Below are positions 40,846-49,328 of a stretch of 64,000 nt of DNA, one piece after another (positions within the stretch are counted from its first letter, which is position 1; the number at the start of each line of letters is the position of its first letter). The stretch is from contig JAFXDK010000068.1 in the NCBI GenBank assembly GCA_017521805.1, positions 34,175 through 98,174 of the forward strand, given 5' to 3'. Below the pieces are notes generated by a model, which saw only the letters and a list, made by a program, of their open reading frames with translations, was not told the DNA's origin and searched no databases. Origin of the DNA: Ruminococcus sp. (lineage in GTDB: Bacteria > Bacillota > Clostridia > Oscillospirales > Ruminococcaceae). The translations under genes were made by a program, and so were the position numbers.

Positions 40846-41346
40846 TTAATCAAAAAGTCCCTCAAGAGGACGAATTAGCATTATATTGCTGTCGATATCT
40901 GTTGATATAACCACATCGGGAATTGCAGGCACAAGATATTCCCTGTCACCCTTTATCACATATACATCATTTGCACCATTCTGCAGAACATCGGTAATTT
41001 TTCCGTATACAAAGCCGCTGTCAGCGTCCCTAACTTCCATATCAATCAAATCCTGTATGAAATAGGTATCCTCGTCAAGTTCAAGGTCATCACGATGCAT
41101 AAACAGCACTTTATTGCGGTATTTTTCAGCCGCCTCCACGGTATCGATTCCCTCGATTTTGGCAATAACCATATTTTTTGCCACTCTCGCCCTTTCGATG
41201 TACAGCTCCGCCTTATCTTTGCCGATAAACAGGCGGTCAAATTCGCAGAGAAGTTCGGGAGTGTCGGTGTATGGCATAATTTTCACTTCCCCACGTATGC
41301 CGTGAGTTGTGACAATTTTTCCTGCTTCAAGATATTCTTTTTTCAT
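40846..41346 (-). CDS. rimM: 16S rRNA processing factor RimM
   Basis: 166 residues. It helps mature the 30S head. N-terminal beta-barrel opens with AGKIVTTHGIRGEVKI; the PRC-barrel part has FIQDLIDMEV and GKITDVLQNGANDVYVI and ends LVPAIPDVV. Its ATG overlaps the stop of the next upstream gene (esterase-like) by 4 nt. The usual neighbours rpsP and khpA are about 12 kb away on the other strand. Confidence 0.94.
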   Translation of the reverse strand: MKKEYLEAGKIVTTHGIRGEVKIMPYTDTPELLCEFDRLFIGKDKAELYIERARVAKNMVIAKIEGIDTVEAAEKYRNKVLFMHRDDLELDEDTYFIQDLIDMEVRDADSGFVYGKITDVLQNGANDVYVIKGDREYLVPAIPDVVISTDIDSNIMLIRPLEGLFD

Positions 41347-41864
41347 ATATAACCGCCTCTTTCAAGTTCTTTTCTGAAATGGTATTCCAGATTGAGAGTA
41401 CGTCCCGAATGAAGTCCCTCGGGAACTATATCGTATCTGTCAATAATATTCATCGTAAAGTCGTGTGCGTCGATTATCTCGTCCTTGCCTCCGATAACCG
41501 CGTATATCTTGCTTTTATCAATTTCTGAGAATATTGGGAATATCCGCATAAATCCGCCTATATCACCCTTATATTCAAGCCGCGGCAGATGTAAAAACGG
41601 CATGAGACAGGGATTCGCCAGCATTACGGGCATATCCCGCTCAATTGCAAGGGCTAGGGCGAAAAATCCGCCGAGACTTGTGCCAACTATCATATCACAA
41701 GGGTTCTCATCAAGAATTTTCCGAAGATTTTCGAGGATGTTTTCAGGAGTATCGCTGTCGTAGTCAAGCTGAGGCGATATAGTTTCGATTCCAAGAGCTT
41801 GCAAAGCGCCGTATGCGGCATTTTCTGCACTTCCCAGATATCCGTGAATTGTAAGAATTTTCAT
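41343..41864 (-). CDS. YqiA/UPF0227-like alpha/beta hydrolase
   Basis: 173 residues. Nucleophile elbow GTSLGGFFA (Ser near residue 63), oxyanion HGYLGSAENA at the start and late Asp/His region (GGKDEIID, EYHFRK). YqiA-type esterases act on short acyl esters. It leads the esterase-rimM-trmD unit and overlaps rimM by ATGA. Confidence 0.8.
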   Translation of the reverse strand: MKILTIHGYLGSAENAAYGALQALGIETISPQLDYDSDTPENILENLRKILDENPCDMIVGTSLGGFFALALAIERDMPVMLANPCLMPFLHLPRLEYKGDIGGFMRIFPIFSEIDKSKIYAVIGGKDEIIDAHDFTMNIIDRYDIVPEGLHSGRTLNLEYHFRKELERGGYI

Positions 41865-41961
41865 AAATAATCCCCCTTCAATAAAAGCCTTTAGTTGTGA
41901 GCCTTGAGCTCAGAACTAAAGGCTGAGAATGTCAAAAAAATGAATTTTGTACTTAAATTGC

Positions 41962-41984
41962 GGGCGGATAATATCCGCCCCTAC
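41962..41984 (-). repeat. REP-like palindrome
   Basis: Minus GTAGGGGC head with stem GGGCGGAT/ATCCGCCC and loop AAT, same arms as 17979-18000, between purB and the esterase gene. Preceded by a divergent GAATTTTGTACTTAAATTG version of the flank. Confidence 0.7.
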
Positions 41985-41995
41985 TAATGACTATA

Positions 41996-43435
41996 TTAGT
42001 TCTTCATCTCAAAGTTTTCACCGAGAATGTCTTTATTTGCTTCAAGAATAGGCTTGATGCAGTCTGCAAGGAATTCGTCAACCTGCTGTGAGCTTCTGCC
42101 AGTGTAGTTTTCAGGCTTCAGAACAGCATCAAGCTCCTCCTTTGTAACCATAAACATGGGGTCAGCAAGAATGAGCTCGCAGAGGTTATTGTCCTTACCG
42201 TAAACCTTAACCTGCTCGCCTGCCATCATTGAGTAATCCATAATTCTGTCGTGAAGCTCCTGACGGTTTCCGCCTTTCTTAACAGCGTTCATCATTACGT
42301 TTTCGCTTGCCATAAAGGGAAGCTCAGCCATTACACGACGACGGATAATCTCGGGATATACCACAAGTCCGTCAGTTACATTCATCATGATGTTGAGTAT
42401 AGCGTCAACTCCGAGGAATGCCTCAGCAACGGAAATACGCTTGTTTGCGGAATCGTCGAGAGTTCTCTCGAACCACTGTGTACCTGCTGTAAATGCAGGG
42501 TTAAGGCTGTCAATCATAACATAACGTGCAAGGGAAGTGATTCTCTCGCATCTCATAGGATTACGCTTGTAAGCCATTGCAGATGAGCCAATCTGCTTCT
42601 TCTCACGGGGTTCTTCCATTTCCTTGAAGCTCTGGAGAAGTCTCATATCGTTGGAGAATTTGCTTGCAGTCTGAGCGATTCCGCTGAGTACAGCAAGTAC
42701 CTGTGAATCCACTTTTCTTGAATATGTCTGACCTGAAACAGGAACAACGGAATCAAATCCCATTTCCTCAGCAATCATTTTTTCAAGCTCCTTGATTTTG
42801 TCTGTATCGCCCTCAAAAAGCTCCATAAATGAAGCCTGTGTACCTGTAGTACCCTTTGAGCCGAGAAGGCTTAAAGTTGACATTCTGTATTCCAAATCAT
42901 TGAAATCCATAAGCAGCTCATTGAGCCAAAGAGTAGCTCTCTTGCCTACTGTTGTAAGCTGTGCAGGCTGGAGATGTGTATATGCAAGACATGGCATATT
43001 CTTGTATTCCTCTGCAAATCTTGCAAGGTTATTCATAACGTTGATAAGCTTTCTGCGTACAACTTTAAGAGCGTCGCGCATGATTATAACGTCTGTGTTA
43101 TCGCCTACATAGCAGGAAGTTGCACCAAGGTGAATAATACCTGCTGCATCGGGGCAAGCCTGTCCGTATGTGAAAACGTGAGCCATTACGTCATGGCGTG
43201 TGATTTTTTCACGCTCCTCTGCCATAGTGTAATCAACATCGTTGATATGCTCTTCAAGCTGCTTTACCTGCGCCTCTGTTACAGGGAGACCAAGCTTCAT
43301 TTCTGCTCTTGCAAGGGCAACCCAGAGCTTTCTCCATGTGGTGAATTTCTTATCAGCTGAGAAAATATACTGCATTTCCTCGCTGGCATATCTTGTGCAA
43401 AAAGGTGATTCGTAGCTGTTTACATTTCCACTCAT
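41996..43435 (-). CDS. purB: Adenylosuccinate lyase
   Basis: 479 residues. It removes fumarate from SAICAR and adenylosuccinate in purine synthesis. Fumarase/aspartase-fold motifs: HDVMAHVFTYGQ with the catalytic His, GATSCYVGDN, AYTHLQPAQLTTVGKR and the signature SSAMAYKRNPMRCE. Length is at the long end of the family, like the eukaryote-type enzyme. AAGGAG precedes the ATG. Confidence 0.95.
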   Translation of the reverse strand: MSGNVNSYESPFCTRYASEEMQYIFSADKKFTTWRKLWVALARAEMKLGLPVTEAQVKQLEEHINDVDYTMAEEREKITRHDVMAHVFTYGQACPDAAGIIHLGATSCYVGDNTDVIIMRDALKVVRRKLINVMNNLARFAEEYKNMPCLAYTHLQPAQLTTVGKRATLWLNELLMDFNDLEYRMSTLSLLGSKGTTGTQASFMELFEGDTDKIKELEKMIAEEMGFDSVVPVSGQTYSRKVDSQVLAVLSGIAQTASKFSNDMRLLQSFKEMEEPREKKQIGSSAMAYKRNPMRCERITSLARYVMIDSLNPAFTAGTQWFERTLDDSANKRISVAEAFLGVDAILNIMMNVTDGLVVYPEIIRRRVMAELPFMASENVMMNAVKKGGNRQELHDRIMDYSMMAGEQVKVYGKDNNLCELILADPMFMVTKEELDAVLKPENYTGRSSQQVDEFLADCIKPILEANKDILGENFEMKN

Positions 43436-43581
43436 AATTATTCTCCTTAATTTTCACGGTTTTTCGCACTGGTTTGCTGTATAATGATAGTCATATCTGA
43501 TATCATCATATTTTCTTAATCCTTAAAACCAGTTATTACCGCATATTTCCTTACAATTATATCATTTTATGGGATTTATGT

Positions 43582-43602
43582 CAAGGTGGGCAGTACCCAC
43601 TT
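43582..43602 (-). terminator. Hairpin after the second Fic gene
   Basis: AAGTGGGT, ACTG loop, CCCACCTT just after the stop codon on the minus strand. No T run. Confidence 0.4.
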
Positions 43603-43604
43603 CA

Positions 43605-44810
43605 TTAAACAGATTCTTCTAAAAGCCTGTTAATTTCGTCAAGATTCAGCAGATAGAATTTTCTGTTTTTATTTTGATTTACAATCAGCAGTTTTTCGGG
43701 GATTTGATTAAGCATTTTTGTCAGGGTATTTCCTGAACATTCCATGTGAGAAATCAGTTCATCCCTGCTTATACCGATGTTTGTGAATAATGTTGCTTGT
43801 ATAAGTACGTAGTATAAGCGTGCCAAATCCTTTTCATTTTTAAGAAACACCTTAACAAAAACTTCATAAACATTTAGTTCTCTCCTCTTTTCTTCCAACG
43901 ATTCCAAAAGCTGCTTCATTGAAGATTCTACTATACCTATAAACATTTCAACAAATGGCGTTAATTCGCCTTTATTCAGCGAATTGTTGCATATATCAAA
44001 AGCTTCGTAATATTTTTTGATATTTTCCTTGATAGTATAGGACAATCTGAAAGCAATAAGGGAATTCAGATTCTGAGATAGCAGATAACTGCTTATAAAT
44101 CGGCTTGTTCTGCCGTTTCCGTCATAGAATGGGTGAATATATCCGAAAAGATAGTGGAAAACGGCTGTTCTGATGAGGTAATCAATACTTTTGTCGTTGA
44201 GTATTTCAAGACTTTTTTCAAAAGCGTCTATTACCTTGCTTTCAGGGTAAAGTCCCTTATGAATTACCTTTTGAGAAGCGGAAAGGACTTCAACGGCAGA
44301 TTTGCGAAAAATTTTTCCGTCAGGCAGATTTTCTGGGTCTGTAGCTTTGATTTCCTCATAAAAAATATCATCATAAAGTTTGCGTATATCCCCACAGCAG
44401 TTGAAATCAAGTTTTTCACGCTGTGCAAGCTTTTCATATTTAGCAACCAAGCCAACAAAGCGATTTTTTTTGCTTTTTTTGGACAAATCATGCAATATAT
44501 CGCCGATTTCTTTTCGTGTGCTATGAACTCCTTCAATATTATTAGTCAGAATAATTTCATCAATGAGGCATTTACGCATATACTGTTCCTTTGCGGCTGA
44601 GGGAAGTTCGATAAATTCAAGTGCTTTATCCATGCGTTCAATATTTACAATCATTTTATAAATTTCGGGAGTCTGGCAAATAAAAGCCTGATTTTCCCCG
44701 ATATATACTGGCAGATGAATTGTATCCTCATCGTTGAAACGGCGATTATACTCGTTTTTATATTCAGCTAAATTTATATGAAACAATGATTTCAGATTTT
44801 TACGTGACAT
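43605..44810 (-). CDS. Fic family protein with C-terminal winged helix
   Basis: 401 residues. The Fic motif HPFYDGNGRTSR lies at 226-237 with His226; TNNIEG at 89-94 is the N-terminal inhibitory motif of class II. The C-terminal 80 residues (about 320-401) look like a winged helix: SRDELISHMECSGNTLTKML and a basic wing KNRKFYLLNLDEI. It probably AMPylates a partner and may bind DNA or another protein through the wing. GGAGATG-type site precedes the ATG. Not closely similar to the 33292 Fic protein. Confidence 0.87.
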   Translation of the reverse strand: MSRKNLKSLFHINLAEYKNEYNRRFNDEDTIHLPVYIGENQAFICQTPEIYKMIVNIERMDKALEFIELPSAAKEQYMRKCLIDEIILTNNIEGVHSTRKEIGDILHDLSKKSKKNRFVGLVAKYEKLAQREKLDFNCCGDIRKLYDDIFYEEIKATDPENLPDGKIFRKSAVEVLSASQKVIHKGLYPESKVIDAFEKSLEILNDKSIDYLIRTAVFHYLFGYIHPFYDGNGRTSRFISSYLLSQNLNSLIAFRLSYTIKENIKKYYEAFDICNNSLNKGELTPFVEMFIGIVESSMKQLLESLEEKRRELNVYEVFVKVFLKNEKDLARLYYVLIQATLFTNIGISRDELISHMECSGNTLTKMLNQIPEKLLIVNQNKNRKFYLLNLDEINRLLEESV

Positions 44811-45003
44811 TTTATCATCTCCTGTTATATATTATGATAAACGCAAATTGTATTATTCATTGCGTATACATAATGAAATTTCAATTAAGCAAACTCAAAA
44901 TCGGCTTATTTTGAGTTTGCTTTTATAATTATATCAGGTTTAAACTCAAAAGTCAAACTTTTTGATTCATAATTTAACTGTTTTGAAATACGCAAAAGTT
45001 GTA

Positions 45004-45033
45004 TTGACAATTTTATCATAAAGGTGATATAAT
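45004..45033 (+). promoter_or_regulatory. Promoter of the first cyclophilin-type gene
   Basis: TTGACA (45004-45009), 18-base spacer, TATAAT (45028-45033). Confidence 0.78.
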
Positions 45034-45066
45034 ATATACATCTATTAAAAGAAAAGGAAAATTCAA

Positions 45067-45858
45067 ATGAAGAATAAAGGTCTTACTAAATTTTTTATTG
45101 TACTTGCAATTATAATGGGTATACTCACAGTTGCCCTGCTGTATATACAGATTCAGCAGAACAATAATAATAACAGTTATATTTCGCTTAATGCCGATAT
45201 CATGAATCTTGTACAGCTTGAAGATATAAAAGAGGGCGCGCCCATTGCCATTGTAGACACAACTCTCGGCGAATTCCGATTTGTACTTTATTCCGAACAT
45301 TCCCCTAATGCCGTAAAAAATTTTACAGAACTGGCTGAAGGCGGTTATTACGACGGCACATATGTATTCAATTCAGACAGCGGTGCATACTCAGCCGCAG
45401 GAAGCAAGCTGAAAAACGGTGAAATGCCCGAGGGTTACGATGTAAACCGCGAGCTTGTGGAACGTGAGCTTCATCAGGATTTGTGGCCTTTTAAGGGTGC
45501 AATATGTATGCTGAACACAACTATTGACCGTACTTTCAAGGAGAAAATATTCGGCGGCGGCACTTATTATAACGGCAGCCGTTTTGCAATCATAAACACC
45601 ATAGAATTCACTGATGAACTGAAAAAAGAGCTTATGGAAGCCTCCGACAACGAAGCATTAGGAAAGGCTTTCACCGAAAAAGGAGGAATTCCCAACTTTT
45701 CACAGCAGCTTACAGTTATCGGACAAACCTATGAAGGACTGGATGTTGTAGAAGCTCTTGCTTCTCTTGAAACAGACGACAGCGGAATTTACAAGATACC
45801 CAAAGAGGATATTATGATAAATTCTGTGAAAATTGATGTATACAAATCTGAAAAATAA
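45067..45858 (+). CDS. Membrane-anchored cyclophilin-like protein, degenerate active site
   Basis: 263 residues. N-terminal membrane helix (about 9-28), Asn-rich spacer, then a cyclophilin-fold domain (about 55-260): IVDTTLGEFRFVLYSEHSPNAVKNF is the usual opening. The catalytic block FHRIIxxFMIQGGD is replaced by VFNSDSGAYSAAGS and NGSQFFI by NGSRFAI, so prolyl isomerase activity is doubtful. It may work as a binding protein or chaperone outside the cell. Followed by a gene with two intact cyclophilin domains. Confidence 0.75.
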   Translation: MKNKGLTKFFIVLAIIMGILTVALLYIQIQQNNNNNSYISLNADIMNLVQLEDIKEGAPIAIVDTTLGEFRFVLYSEHSPNAVKNFTELAEGGYYDGTYVFNSDSGAYSAAGSKLKNGEMPEGYDVNRELVERELHQDLWPFKGAICMLNTTIDRTFKEKIFGGGTYYNGSRFAIINTIEFTDELKKELMEASDNEALGKAFTEKGGIPNFSQQLTVIGQTYEGLDVVEALASLETDDSGIYKIPKEDIMINSVKIDVYKSEK

Positions 45859-45921
45859 ACGTATTTCTCAGTATTTGGCATAGATGTATCATATATATTT
45901 ACCAAAAATTTGCCGAAACTA

Positions 45922-45950
45922 TTTACAAAAGCTTTTATATGTTGTATAAT
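45922..45950 (+). promoter_or_regulatory. Promoter of the double-cyclophilin gene
   Basis: TTTACA (45922-45927), 17-base spacer, TATAAT (45945-45950), giving a leader near 160 nt. Confidence 0.72.
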
Positions 45951-46029
45951 AAGTTGAATAGCGGATATTTTATCCGTCAGCTTTGTGCTGTCTGTATGAC
46001 AGTACTGAAAATGATAGCAAAACAACTGC

Positions 46030-46068
46030 AAAACTGTATAACAGTATATAACAGTGTGTAACAGTTGT
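46030..46068 (+). repeat. Ten-nt period repeat in a 5' leader
   Basis: ACAGT recurs at 46041, 46051 and 46061, exactly 10 nt apart (ATAACAGTAT, ATAACAGTGT, GTAACAGTTG), and an upstream AACTGT can pair with the last ACAGTT. It lies in the leader of the double-cyclophilin gene. Confidence 0.55.
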
Positions 46069-46115
46069 GGTGCTTCACCAGATTAAAACCTGCAACCTAT
46101 GAAAAGAGGTAACCT

Positions 46116-47714
46116 ATGAATAAGAAATTACTCGCTCTTGCAGTTTGCGGACTTACTGCCGCTTCCATGCTTACAGCCTGCGGAAAGGAAAACGTTCATA
46201 CTACTGCCGGTAAAGACGGTTCTTCACAGACTGTTATCGGTGAATCCGAAACAAAGCCTGCTGAAAACGTGGACCTCATGAACTATACAGCGCCGGAAAA
46301 CGGCGATACTATCGTAGAAATCAATTTCAAAGACTTCGGCACTGTTAAGATAAGACTTTTTCCCGAATATGCCGAAACAGCCTGCGAAAACTTCACACAG
46401 CTTGTTGAAAGCGGATATTACGACGGTCTGACTTTCCACAGAATCATAAAGGATTTCATGATTCAGGGCGGAGACCCTCTTGGAAATGGTACAGGCGGTG
46501 AATCTACATGGGGCGGCAAGTTCGACGGCGGTACAAATCCCGCTCTCGGTCATGTTACAGGCGCTCTTGCTTATGCAAATTCAGGCTCAACTGCTACAAA
46601 CGGCAGTCAGTTCTATATTGTTACAGGTATACAGAATTTTACAGATGAGCTTTATTTAACATATGAGAGATATGGATATTCCTTTACTGATAAGCAGAAG
46701 GAAATGTACAGCAAAGTTGGCGGCGCTCCTTTCCTTGACGGAAATTATACCGTTTTCGGTCAGGTTATCGACGGTCTTGATGTAATTTTCAAGATTCAGT
46801 ATGTTGCTACAGATTCAAATGATAAGCCTATCGTTGATGACGTTGTAATGGAATCTGTTAAGCTTACAAAGTACAACGGCGAGGAAATCAAATGGTATCT
46901 CAGCGATTATGACTGGGATAATCCCGAGGACGCTGCACCGATAAACTATACAGCTCCCGAGGAAGGCGACGAAATCGCTGTTATCAATTTCAAGGATTAC
47001 GGAACTGTAAAATTCCGACTTTTCCCCGAGGCTGCTCCAAAGGGTGTTGAAAACTTCGTTAAGCTTGCAAAGAGCGGATATTACGACGGTCTCACATTCC
47101 ACAGAATCATTGAGGATTTCATGATTCAGGGCGGCGACCCTCTGGGCACTGGTATGGGCGGTGAATCCGCATGGGGCGGTCAGTTCGACGGCGGTAAGTA
47201 TTACAACCTTATCCATGCCGCAGGTGCTGTTGCTTATGCAAATTCAGGCACAACTGCTACAAACGGCAGCCAGTTCTATATTGTAACAGGTGAGGTTTAT
47301 GACGATGCAGCCTATGATAAACTTATAGCAAACGGATATACCATACGTGAAGCAACAAAGGATATTTACAGCACACAGGGCGGAACACTTTTCCTTGACG
47401 GCGCATACACTGTGTTCGGTCAGGTTATCGACGGTCTTGATATCATTTTCGAGATTCAGAAGGTTGAAACAGACGCAAACAATAAACCCCTTACAGATGT
47501 TGTAATGGAATCCGTTACAATTGAAAAATATGACGGAAGCGAAATAAAGTGGTATATCTCAGATTATTCCGCAGATGACGAAGAGGAAGCTACAGAGACA
47601 GAAGAAACCTCCGAGGAAGCTGAGGAAAATACAGATACAGAAAATACTGAAAATACAGAGAATACAGAAGAAATTACAGAAGCTGAAACAGAAACAGAGA
47701 CAGAAGCAGAATAA
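46116..47714 (+). CDS. Lipoprotein with two tandem cyclophilin domains
   Basis: 532 residues. Lipobox LTAC (Cys22) after a signal peptide. Two cyclophilin domains of about 190 residues (about 60-250 and 280-470) are nearly duplicates; both keep FHRII, FMIQGGDPLG and TNGSQFYIVTG, so both should be active peptidyl-prolyl isomerases. The tail is Glu/Thr-rich and ends TETEAE. It would fold exported proteins at the cell surface. GAGGTAACC precedes the ATG; murA follows at 50 nt. Confidence 0.9.
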   Translation: MNKKLLALAVCGLTAASMLTACGKENVHTTAGKDGSSQTVIGESETKPAENVDLMNYTAPENGDTIVEINFKDFGTVKIRLFPEYAETACENFTQLVESGYYDGLTFHRIIKDFMIQGGDPLGNGTGGESTWGGKFDGGTNPALGHVTGALAYANSGSTATNGSQFYIVTGIQNFTDELYLTYERYGYSFTDKQKEMYSKVGGAPFLDGNYTVFGQVIDGLDVIFKIQYVATDSNDKPIVDDVVMESVKLTKYNGEEIKWYLSDYDWDNPEDAAPINYTAPEEGDEIAVINFKDYGTVKFRLFPEAAPKGVENFVKLAKSGYYDGLTFHRIIEDFMIQGGDPLGTGMGGESAWGGQFDGGKYYNLIHAAGAVAYANSGTTATNGSQFYIVTGEVYDDAAYDKLIANGYTIREATKDIYSTQGGTLFLDGAYTVFGQVIDGLDIIFEIQKVETDANNKPLTDVVMESVTIEKYDGSEIKWYISDYSADDEEEATETEETSEEAEENTDTENTENTENTEEITEAETETETEAE

Positions 47715-47763
47715 AAGATTTGTGCGGGAGGCTTTTTATCCCGCAAATTAAGGAGAGAATAAA

Positions 47764-49062
47764 GTGGATAAGTTTGTGATAAAGGGCGGCCGCCGTCTTA
47801 CAGGCGAGGTTGTGATAAGCGGAGCGAAAAATGCCGCTGTTGCTATACTTCCTGCCGTTATACTGTCGGATGAGCCCTGCGTTATCGAAAATGTACCGAC
47901 TATCAGCGATGTTAATATATGTCTGCGTATTCTGCGTGAAATGGGTGCGGATATAGCAGAAATGGGGAATAACACATACCGTATCGATCCCACGACGATT
48001 ACAAATTTCTGCGTCCCCTATGAGACTGCAAGAAAAATGAGAGCGTCTTATTATTTCCTCGGCGCATTGCTGGGAAAATTCAACAAGGCAAGAGTATCAA
48101 TGCCCGGCGGCTGTCCTCTGGGAGACCGTCCCATTGACCAGCATTTAAAGGCATTTTCCGCATTGGGTGCCGAATACAATCTTTCGCAGGGGATGATTGA
48201 CCTTACAGCTGAAAAGCTCAGCGGAAATCCCATATTCTTCGATGTTGTAACCGTCGGAGCTACAATGAATGCCATGCTTGCCGCTGTAAAGGCGGAGGGA
48301 CTTACGGTTATCGAAAATGCCGCAAAAGAGCCGCATATCGTTGACCTTGCAAATTTCCTCAACTCCATGGGCGCAAATATCATGGGTGCAGGTACTGACG
48401 TTATCAAGATTCGCGGTGTTGAGCGTCTCCATGGCACAACATATGCCGTTATTCCCGACCAGATTGAAGCAGGTACATTTATGGCTGCAATTGCGGCTAC
48501 AAAGGGTGACGCTGTTATCAAAAACGTTATCCCGAAACATCTTGAATCTATTACAAAAAAGCTGGAAAAAATCGGTGTAAATATAGAGCAGTTTGATGAC
48601 AGCATAAGAGTATGGGTTGACGGTCCTCTTGTCAAGGCTAATGTCAAGACAGCGCCTCACCCCGGATTCCCTACAGATATGCAGTCGCAGATTGCAACTC
48701 TGCTCACTCTTGCTGAGGGTACAAGCATTATTACCGAAAATATCTGGGACCAGCGTTTCGGCTACGTTGACGAGCTCAGACGTATGGGCGCGGATATCAC
48801 TGTAAACGGCAAGGTTGCTCTTATTGAGGGAACAGGCAAGCTTATGGGCGCTCCCGTTAAGGCTTGCGACCTCCGCGCAGGTGCGGCTCTGATTATAGCC
48901 GGACTTGCGGCTTCGGGTGTTACTGAAATCGAGGATATCTTCCACATTGAGCGCGGTTACGACTGCATGGAGGGTAAGCTCCGTCAGCTCGGCGCGGATA
49001 TCGAAAAGGTTAGTATTCCTGATAATAAGGCGGCTAAGAATTCCAATAAAGCGGCTGGTTGA
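47764..49062 (+). CDS. murA: UDP-N-acetylglucosamine 1-carboxyvinyltransferase
   Basis: 432 residues from a GTG with AAGGAGAG upstream. It adds enolpyruvate to UDP-GlcNAc, the first committed step of peptidoglycan synthesis. The catalytic Cys117 is in PGGCPLGDRPID (fosfomycin target), SGAKNAAVAIL is the N-terminal signature, and PTDMQSQI plus the late RAGAALIIAGLAA are typical. A hairpin GCGGGA/TCCCGC lies between the upstream gene and the ribosome site. Confidence 0.96.
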   Translation: MDKFVIKGGRRLTGEVVISGAKNAAVAILPAVILSDEPCVIENVPTISDVNICLRILREMGADIAEMGNNTYRIDPTTITNFCVPYETARKMRASYYFLGALLGKFNKARVSMPGGCPLGDRPIDQHLKAFSALGAEYNLSQGMIDLTAEKLSGNPIFFDVVTVGATMNAMLAAVKAEGLTVIENAAKEPHIVDLANFLNSMGANIMGAGTDVIKIRGVERLHGTTYAVIPDQIEAGTFMAAIAATKGDAVIKNVIPKHLESITKKLEKIGVNIEQFDDSIRVWVDGPLVKANVKTAPHPGFPTDMQSQIATLLTLAEGTSIITENIWDQRFGYVDELRRMGADITVNGKVALIEGTGKLMGAPVKACDLRAGAALIIAGLAASGVTEIEDIFHIERGYDCMEGKLRQLGADIEKVSIPDNKAAKNSNKAAG

Positions 49063-49083
49063 TGTTAATTAAGAATTAAAAAT

Positions 49084-49110
49084 GTAGGGGCGCATTCCTG
49101 TGTGCCTGCG
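49084..49110 (+). repeat. REP-like palindrome after murA
   Basis: GTAGGGGCGCATTCCTGTGTGCC, stem GGCGCA/TGTGCC with one G-T pair, 22 nt after the murA stop. Confidence 0.6.
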
Positions 49111-49133
49111 CAAAACACATTTTTCTATAAAAT

Positions 49134-49165
49134 AAGGCGGAGGGTTTCTTCCGCCTTTTATTTTT
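49134..49165 (+). terminator. murA terminator
   Basis: AAGGCGGA, GGGTTTC loop, TCCGCCTT, then TTATTTTT. Confidence 0.85.
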
Positions 49166-49251
49166 CGGTAGATTTCTTTGTGTATATCGCTGTAAATTTA
49201 TGGTTTGATTTAGATAAAAAGACGGAAAATTGTTAATTTTATATAAATTTA

Positions 49252-49280
49252 TTGAATTTGGATATAATTTCCTGTATAAT
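49252..49280 (+). promoter_or_regulatory. Promoter of the LRR/dockerin gene
   Basis: TTGAAT (49252-49257), 17-base spacer, TATAAT (49275-49280). Confidence 0.72.
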
Positions 49281-49328
49281 GTAAGTATTCGATATTATTT
49301 ATTGAAATTTTTTAAACTAAAGGAGATT

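Noticed and set aside
47564-47746. Ser/Val-rich open frame on minus
   Set aside because: It is the reverse of the Glu/Thr-rich tail of the cyclophilin lipoprotein; composition artefact without a ribosome site.
48145-48945. 266-codon minus-strand frame opposite murA
   Set aside because: Shadow of the murA codon pattern; murA is unambiguous.
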